A DNA stretch of 64,000 nucleotides from Mycobacterium conspicuum. Its GTDB lineage: Bacteria > Actinomycetota > Actinomycetes > Mycobacteriales > Mycobacteriaceae. This document shows, one piece after another, positions 59,006 to 64,000 of the stretch; the first letter of the stretch is position 1; every line of letters begins with the position of its first letter. The stretch is from the NCBI RefSeq assembly GCF_010730195.1, contig NZ_AP022613.1:5022001-5086000 (forward strand), read 5' to 3'. The position numbers and the translations under genes are program-made. Under the pieces are notes generated by a model, which had not been told where the DNA came from, ran no database searches, and saw only the letters and a program-made list of their open reading frames with translations.

Positions 59006-61648
59006 CTAGGTCGCCTGAGCCCCGCCCCGGGGGATCAAGGTGGCCAATTCGTCGCGGCTGGTGGTACCCGTTTTCGACATCGCGCGGTAGACGTGGCTCT
59101 CGACCGTGCGTACCGACAGGGTCAGCCGCTCGGCGATTTCGCGGCTGGACAATCCCGTACCGATCAGCATCACGATCTCGCGCTCGCGATCGGTCAGCGG
59201 CAACGGCTCGCGGGCCCGCTGAAGCGCCGAAGTGCTGACGCCGCATCGTTCGGCCAAATCGGCGGCACGGGCCGAGCAACTCAATGCCGATCCCTGCATG
59301 CCCTGCCGACGAAACACCAAGGCGGCCTGGGCCGCGGCATCGACGGCGGCCACCAGGTCACCCAGTCGCTCGAATTGCTCTGATGCTGAGGACAATTGAG
59401 CGGCTTGGCCGTCGCGGAGGGCCTCGGCATAACGAGCAGCGACACCGACACGGGGACCCTCAACGATCCCCTCGAGCTCTACGAGGCGAGCCGCACACGA
59501 AGTGTCGCCCATTTGCGCTGCGGTTTGCCGACACATTACTTCCGCAGCGAATTGTCCTTCGGTGGAAGCCCTTTCAGCCGCCGATAGCAAGATGGTGATC
59601 GCCTCACTGATCGCGCCCTCGGCCGCGGCAACCCACGCGCGTGCCAGGCTCAACTCGTAGTCCAACGAGCGAAACGGGCGTCGCACCTTGTCGAGAGCGG
59701 CGAGCGCGGCAGCCGCCTGGTCAGCCGATCCGCGCATGGCCAGCGCGGTCACCCGCGGGAGGTGGTAGCGGTAGCCCCAGCCGGAAGCATGGGTGGCCGA
59801 CAACCCGAGCGCTGCCTCTTCCAACAACGCACACGCCGAATGCAGGCGTCCGGCAGCCAGATCGGCCCGACCCGCCACGGCCGCACCGAGCAGTTGGGCC
59901 GCTCCCGGAAGATCCGCTGCCTGCTGGCGCACCCGCTCGGCCACGTCGACCGCCTCACCGAGTTCGCCTGCCAGCACCAGCGCGCTGACATGCGAATCGG
60001 CGATGTTGAATCTCATGTGCGGAGCGTCGAAAGAGCGTGTCGCAGCGGCATACCCGGCCTCCGCGGTGCTCACGGCAGTGCCGGTGCTTCCAGCGTCGGC
60101 GGCGATGGTGGCGAGCACCCAAGCAATCTCTGCGCCCACGACTGCCGGCAGTTCCTTCAGTGTGAGTGCCTTCGACGCCTCGATCGCCGCGTCCGGCCGG
60201 TCCATCGCAAACCAGTACACCGTGAGGAACGCGTCGATGTAACTGCGCGCCCCCGACGGTGCGGCGCGCGACGCATCGTCGATGATGCCTTTCGCGGCCG
60301 CGGGATCGCCGAGTGCCCAGAGCTGATTGCTGGCACGAAGAAACGCCAGCCTGGCGCGGTCGCCGTCGGTCAGCCCGCTGGAAGCGACGGCGGCAAGCAC
60401 GGCGTCGGCCTCCCCGCCGCGACCCAGCCAGGACAGCGCATGCGCGCGAAGGAAACTCGGCTCCGGACCGGGTCCCGCGCGGCTTGCGGCCTCCGCCAGC
60501 CGATCGGCCAGTGACAGATCCGCCAACCAGATCGCGCCGCGGGCTGCCCGCACCAGGAGTTCGGCGTCGGGTGCGAGGTCGGAGTCCAGACCAAGGGCGG
60601 CGCGGCGCACCACGACCTGGATGTCGTCGCGCACATCGGATGCGGAGAGTTCGGCCGCGACCAGCCCGCGCAACCGCCGCAACCGGGTCGGCGCCGCACG
60701 CGCGCGGCGCACCTCGGCGTAGAGCGGATGCGCCACCCGGACCTGCAGGCCACCGCCGGCCGGCTCGACCGCGATCAGGCCGCGGGTGTCGGCCTCCTCG
60801 ACTGCGGCCGGATCAGTGATCCGACTCAGCGCGGCCAATTCGATCGGCTCCCCCACGGCCAGCACGTCGATGACATCGCTGACCGGCGTGGCAAGGGCCC
60901 CGATGCGAGATTCGATCAGCTCGACCAAGCTGGGGGGCATCGTCGGATCACCGATCCACCGCCAGGACCCGTGCTGTTGGACCAGTCGGTCGTCGGCGAC
61001 CTCCTGCTCGACGATCGTGCGAAGGTATAAGGCGTTGCCGCGCGTCAGATTCCAAAGCCGTTGCGCCGCACCAGGGTCCACGGCGTCGCCTAGAGCGGCC
61101 GATAGCAACACCGCGGTTTCCTGGCGCGAGAAGGGGACCACGTCGAGCCGGTCGAACTGACCCACCTTCCATAGGTCCCGGACCGCGGCGGGAATCGGTT
61201 CGCCGTCGCGCACGGTGAGAATCACTTTGGCCGCGCCGCGCTGCGCGATCTGGTGCACAACAAATATCGACAAATCGTCGAGCAGGTGTGCGTCATCGAC
61301 GCACACCACCACCGTGGCGCCAGAAGGCGCTGCGGTCAGGGAGTCGATGACGCCGCGCAGCAGCCCGACGGTGTCGGTGACACCCGAAGGCGCCCACCCC
61401 GTGAAGGCGCCGAGCGGAACCGCCCGAGCCGACGAGGTGCCGACCGCCCACCGGCATTCGCATCCCCGCGACTCAGCAGCGGCCAGCGCCTCGCGCGCGA
61501 TCCGGCTCTTGCCCACGCCGGCCGCTCCGTAGACAACGATCCCGGCGGCATCGGGCGACGAGATAGCGGCGCCGATGGCTGCCATCTCCTGCGAGCGGCC
61601 CGTTAACGGCCAGGACAGTCGCACGCGTGTGAGCCTACGTGCGATCAC
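59006..61648 (-). CDS. LuxR-family (LAL-type) regulator with ATPase and TPR domains
   Basis: 880 residues. Walker A GAAGVGKS (41-48), Walker B VVVCVDDAHLLDD, a long helical repeat region (about 350-800), and a C-terminal LuxR HTH (PLTDREREIVMLIGTGLSSREIAERLTLSVRTVESHVYRAMSKTG). This is the large ATP-binding LuxR class. GTG 61648 starts the frame; GTG 61624 is an alternative that keeps all homology. Last chromosomal gene before the tRNA fragment. Targets unknown. Confidence 0.9.
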   Translation of the reverse strand: MIARRLTRVRLSWPLTGRSQEMAAIGAAISSPDAAGIVVYGAAGVGKSRIAREALAAAESRGCECRWAVGTSSARAVPLGAFTGWAPSGVTDTVGLLRGVIDSLTAAPSGATVVVCVDDAHLLDDLSIFVVHQIAQRGAAKVILTVRDGEPIPAAVRDLWKVGQFDRLDVVPFSRQETAVLLSAALGDAVDPGAAQRLWNLTRGNALYLRTIVEQEVADDRLVQQHGSWRWIGDPTMPPSLVELIESRIGALATPVSDVIDVLAVGEPIELAALSRITDPAAVEEADTRGLIAVEPAGGGLQVRVAHPLYAEVRRARAAPTRLRRLRGLVAAELSASDVRDDIQVVVRRAALGLDSDLAPDAELLVRAARGAIWLADLSLADRLAEAASRAGPGPEPSFLRAHALSWLGRGGEADAVLAAVASSGLTDGDRARLAFLRASNQLWALGDPAAAKGIIDDASRAAPSGARSYIDAFLTVYWFAMDRPDAAIEASKALTLKELPAVVGAEIAWVLATIAADAGSTGTAVSTAEAGYAAATRSFDAPHMRFNIADSHVSALVLAGELGEAVDVAERVRQQAADLPGAAQLLGAAVAGRADLAAGRLHSACALLEEAALGLSATHASGWGYRYHLPRVTALAMRGSADQAAAALAALDKVRRPFRSLDYELSLARAWVAAAEGAISEAITILLSAAERASTEGQFAAEVMCRQTAAQMGDTSCAARLVELEGIVEGPRVGVAARYAEALRDGQAAQLSSASEQFERLGDLVAAVDAAAQAALVFRRQGMQGSALSCSARAADLAERCGVSTSALQRAREPLPLTDREREIVMLIGTGLSSREIAERLTLSVRTVESHVYRAMSKTGTTSRDELATLIPRGGAQAT

Positions 61649-61810
61649 CGCGCACGCAGGTGCAATTTGGCACCTCTAACGATGCTCATGATTTCTGCCA
61701 ATGCGCAGGTGCCGGCGAACAGAGAACGGTTAGCCAACGGTGGAGCCGGTGGGTTTGGCGGCAGCAGCCGGGGCAGCCCGACCGCAGAGCGGTGCAGCCC
61801 GCCAGTCGTG

Positions 61811-61856
61811 GGTGGCCAGGGCCGGGATCGAACCGGCGACCTTCCGCTTTTCAGGT
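61811..61856 (-). other. 3' half of tRNA-Phe: putative attachment site of an integrative element
   Basis: On the minus strand this reads from the anticodon loop CTGAAAA (anticodon GAA), through GCGGA, the T arm (GCCGG-TTCGATC-CCGGC) and the acceptor CCTGGCC plus A. The 5' half does not follow: the next bases (GTGGAT...) diverge from a tRNA. A lone 3' half is the usual scar left when an element integrates into a tRNA gene. Orientation places the element to the right and host DNA to the left. A degenerate tRNA lacking the D arm is less likely, although GGCCAG recurs at about 61871 on the minus strand. Confidence 0.75.
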
Positions 61857-62050
61857 GGATGGAACGGCCGCTGGCCTGCGGTTTAATGACTCCCATACGT
61901 CAAATACGCCGCGCTGAGCGCGTCTGACGCAGGCTGCTCGTCCGGCGATCGGACACAGACCGGACACGGTGACAGCACTCCCGACAAGGGACCCTTCATC
62001 GCCCGTCACTCAGTGATGCGCGCTGGGGGCTCCCGGGGAGCAGGTACCCG
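61857..62050. other. Element-end non-coding region
   Basis: The 402-bp gap 61649-62050 has no convincing gene. To the right of the tRNA fragment it contains the close direct repeat CGGACACAGAC/CGGACACGG (about 61952-61972). Such repeats near an attachment core can be integrase or excisionase arm sites, but no integrase gene is in the window. I see nothing else. Confidence 0.4.
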
Positions 62051-63553
62051 ATGCCCGGCATCACGAGGTCGAGCGCGCATTCAACGAGCTCGATTGCGGA
62101 GCGACTCACCCTTCGGCCGGACACAACCCGAACGGCCAGCCGGAACACGGACGGAGCGGCGGACGCCGGTAGACCGCGAGTGCCCGAGGCCGGCAAGGCC
62201 GCAGGGCGCGAGAGCGGTAGCGGTCGGTCGGACGGCGGGAGCGGCGTAGACCGTGTTCCGGCTGGGACCAACGGGCTTGTTATATGCGCCAAAAGTGTCC
62301 GCGACACCGTCGACGGCATTGTTGATGCGGAACTGTCGGCCTCGGATGCCTTGGGGCTGCGGTTCCCGAGGCCCAACATGGTGGCCTCGGCAGCGGCGCT
62401 GTTCGAACCGGCCGAACCATGGGCGCATGGACGGGACCGGCTGGATGTCGAACCTGAGTGCGGGCGATTCCGGATCACGATCGGCCCGGGCGTCGTCCGT
62501 CTCGGCTGGACCAATCCCGTTCGCGCGGAGAAGGCATCTGAGCGGACCGTGGGCCAGCACATGCAGGACGTAGCGGGCGAGGTAGACCGCATAAAGGCCG
62601 GTCGTGATGTGCCTGACCCGTCGGGCCGTGCGATCACCGAATGGTCCCGCAAGTCGCGTGCGGCGATGTGCCGCACCTTCGCCGAGCTGGACTACACGCC
62701 GATGGTGGAAAGCGGACGGGTACCCGCGATGGTCACGCTGACCTACCCCGGCGACTGGGAATCGGTCGCACCCGATGGAGCCAGCGTAAAGCGACATATG
62801 ATGCTGTGGCGCAAACGATTTCAGCGCGAATGGGGTGAACCAGCGCGCTACATCTGGAAGATGGAATTTCAACGCCGCGGCGCACCACACATTCACCTAT
62901 GGATGGCTCCCCCGTATACCGTCGGTCGATCAGGCCGTAGGTTCAGCGAATGGTTGTCGCAGGAATGGGCGGAAGTCGTCGCCCATCCCGACCCTGAACA
63001 ACGCACACGCCACTTGCGCGCCGGTACGGCTATCGACAGCCTCAACGGATTGCGTGCTTGCGACCCCAAACGCTTGGCGATCTACTTCACGAAGCACTCA
63101 TCACCGAATAGATTGGGCGACAAGGAATACCAGCACATCGTTCCGGAGGCCTGGCGGCGGCCGGGCCGCGGACCGGGTCGCTTTTGGGGGGTCCACGGGT
63201 TGGAACGAGCAACCGCAGTCGTTGAGATCGCCCAGGACGCATACCTGACGGCCCGAAGGATCATCCGTCGGTGGTCTCGCTCACAGGCCATTCATAGCGA
63301 TTGCACCCACTGCTTCCCCACCGCACTCGTTCCGCGAATGACCCGCGTCGCAGTTCAACGAACAAACTCCAAGACTGGCAAAGTACGCCACCGCAACGTC
63401 TGTCGGAGGCGACTTCTCTGCCGCCAAGGCGGCTTCGCGGGTGGCTACGCCCTTGTGAACGACGGACCAGCGTTCGCATCCCAGCTCGCGGCAGCGTTAT
63501 CGGCGGATCGGGCGAAGGCGGTGCGCGACGAACAACTCGCGGGCCGTAAGTGA
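62051..63553 (+). CDS. HUH-type rolling-circle replication initiator (Rep)
   Basis: 500 residues from the first ATG; the true start is uncertain because the first 100-150 residues are low-complexity and unconserved in character. Rep motifs: VPAMVTLTYPGDWESV (motif 1), WKMEFQRRGAPHIHLWMAPP with HIH at 280-282 (metal-binding HUH), and the nicking-Tyr region LAIYFTKHSS (Tyr345). The C-terminus has a Cys/His cluster (SDCTHCF) and a basic stretch. This resembles ORF2/G2P-type Rep proteins of small plasmids and integrative elements. Adjacent to the tRNA scar, it marks a mobile element with a replicative stage. Confidence 0.85.
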   Translation: MPGITRSSAHSTSSIAERLTLRPDTTRTASRNTDGAADAGRPRVPEAGKAAGRESGSGRSDGGSGVDRVPAGTNGLVICAKSVRDTVDGIVDAELSASDALGLRFPRPNMVASAAALFEPAEPWAHGRDRLDVEPECGRFRITIGPGVVRLGWTNPVRAEKASERTVGQHMQDVAGEVDRIKAGRDVPDPSGRAITEWSRKSRAAMCRTFAELDYTPMVESGRVPAMVTLTYPGDWESVAPDGASVKRHMMLWRKRFQREWGEPARYIWKMEFQRRGAPHIHLWMAPPYTVGRSGRRFSEWLSQEWAEVVAHPDPEQRTRHLRAGTAIDSLNGLRACDPKRLAIYFTKHSSPNRLGDKEYQHIVPEAWRRPGRGPGRFWGVHGLERATAVVEIAQDAYLTARRIIRRWSRSQAIHSDCTHCFPTALVPRMTRVAVQRTNSKTGKVRHRNVCRRRLLCRQGGFAGGYALVNDGPAFASQLAAALSADRAKAVRDEQLAGRK

Positions 63554-63612
63554 TCTAACGCAATTCACCTCTGACCGTCGCATTGCAGCAACCGGCTACA
63601 TACGCTTAGCAC

Positions 63613-63924
63613 GTGACCATCGAACTGTCGCCGCGCCTGCCGGATGGTGAGCGGCCGAGGAATCATCAGGAATTGGCCGCTGAGCAGATGGACCTGGACA
63701 ACGTGATCAACGAGCTACTCCTGCGGCTGGAGGATCATAAATATCGTTGGGAGCTTTATGAATTCGGACTTTCCGACACTGAAGAGCGACGTCAGGTGCA
63801 CACAGTCATTGAGCAGCTGCGGCTGGCGGTGCATACGGGTGGGCCAGCCGTACTTCATCCGCTGCGTCACGCGCTGTCTGTAGCTCACTCCGACGACCCC
63901 GCGTCGCCTGGATGCTCCGGATAG
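63613..63924 (+). CDS. Small hypothetical protein of the integrative element
   Basis: 103 residues from GTG 63613. Acidic and helical in appearance (NHQELAAEQMDLDNVINELLLRLEDHKYRWELYEFGLS, then TEERRQVHTVIEQLRLAVHTG). I do not recognise it. It starts 59 bp after the Rep gene on the same strand, so probably co-transcribed. The remaining 76 bases of the window hold nothing identifiable. Confidence 0.6.
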   Translation: MTIELSPRLPDGERPRNHQELAAEQMDLDNVINELLLRLEDHKYRWELYEFGLSDTEERRQVHTVIEQLRLAVHTGGPAVLHPLRHALSVAHSDDPASPGCSG

Positions 63925-64000
63925 TCCGAGTCGCGGGCCATGCTCAGCTGCGCACTACCGTCCACGCGGTGCGGGGGACGGCTAGCGCGGTCGTAAACCG

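Noticed and set aside
61811..61876. Complete but D-armless tRNA-Phe
   Set aside because: The 5' acceptor-like GGCCAG at about 61871 would close a 6-bp stem, but the D arm is missing and the anticodon stem has a mismatch. A truncated attachment-site copy explains it better.
1..64000. CRISPR arrays or intact insertion sequences
   Set aside because: No regularly spaced repeats, and no transposase-like frame with DDE or HTH motifs, were found.

Overview
The window looks like chromosomal DNA from a slow-growing mycobacterium. It is GC-rich with many GTG/TTG starts. It carries a mycofactocin-type short-chain dehydrogenase, luciferase-like (LLM/F420-type) oxidoreductases, three cytochrome P450s, paired FadE-type acyl-CoA dehydrogenases, an mmcO-like multicopper oxidase and very large ATPase regulators. 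Species cannot be fixed from the sequence alone.

Layout. (1) 1-7.3 kb: a split acyl-CoA dehydrogenase pair, a small membrane protein, another acyl-CoA dehydrogenase, a TetR regulator, and a P450-SDR-SDR operon. (2) 7.3-16.5 kb: a tight minus-strand operon of TetR, [3Fe-4S] ferredoxin, P450, amidohydrolase, two M24 proteins, an atypical crotonase and a double-length CoA-transferase, with a palindromic operator before the TetR gene. A further P450 lies upstream. (3) 18-20.4 kb: an NmrA-like protein and the multicopper oxidase. (4) 20.4-32 kb: a minus-strand operon of overlapping or closely spaced genes with MhpA/MhpB/MhpC-like meta-cleavage enzymes, a KstD-like flavoprotein, an LLM oxidoreductase, an SDR, a cyclase-family hydrolase and a second alpha/beta hydrolase. 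It diverges from an IclR regulator followed by a second KstD-like flavoprotein. (5) 32-49.7 kb: MeaB-like GTPase and thiolase, a proline-iminopeptidase-like hydrolase, a CsbD-like protein, TetR, sulfotransferase plus lipocalin-like protein, a second acyl-CoA dehydrogenase pair with crotonase and AMP-ligase, a [2Fe-2S] ferredoxin, and a B12-dependent acyl-CoA mutase operon, then an SDR and an amidase. (6) 49.7-61.6 kb: methyltransferase, VanX-like dipeptidase, two tandem zinc-ribbon/cyclase/AAA proteins (the first frameshifted), an isolated PKS-type acyltransferase and a LuxR/ATPase regulator. (7) 61.8-64 kb: a tRNA-Phe 3' half that looks like an attachment site, followed by an HUH Rep gene and a small ORF. 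I read this as one end of an integrative element that continues past the window.

How it fits together. Much of the window encodes acyl-CoA, aromatic or steroid-like catabolism: activation (ligase, CoA-transferases), desaturation, hydration, thiolysis, oxygenation (P450s, hydroxylase, extradiol dioxygenase) and carbon-skeleton rearrangement (mutase). A recurrent operator, GAGAA-N5-TTCTC, occurs at 3441, 4285, 34066 and 42561. Two copies are identical over 15 bp, and two flank the TetR gene at 3491. This ties an acyl-CoA dehydrogenase, the P450 operon, the thiolase/MeaB pair and the ligase/ferredoxin region into one predicted local regulon. The most unusual items are that regulon, the active/degenerate M24 pair, the mutase with an altered pocket residue, the single-base break in the tandem cyclase-ATPase, the acyltransferase that has lost its carboxylate-binding Arg, and the integrated HUH-Rep element.
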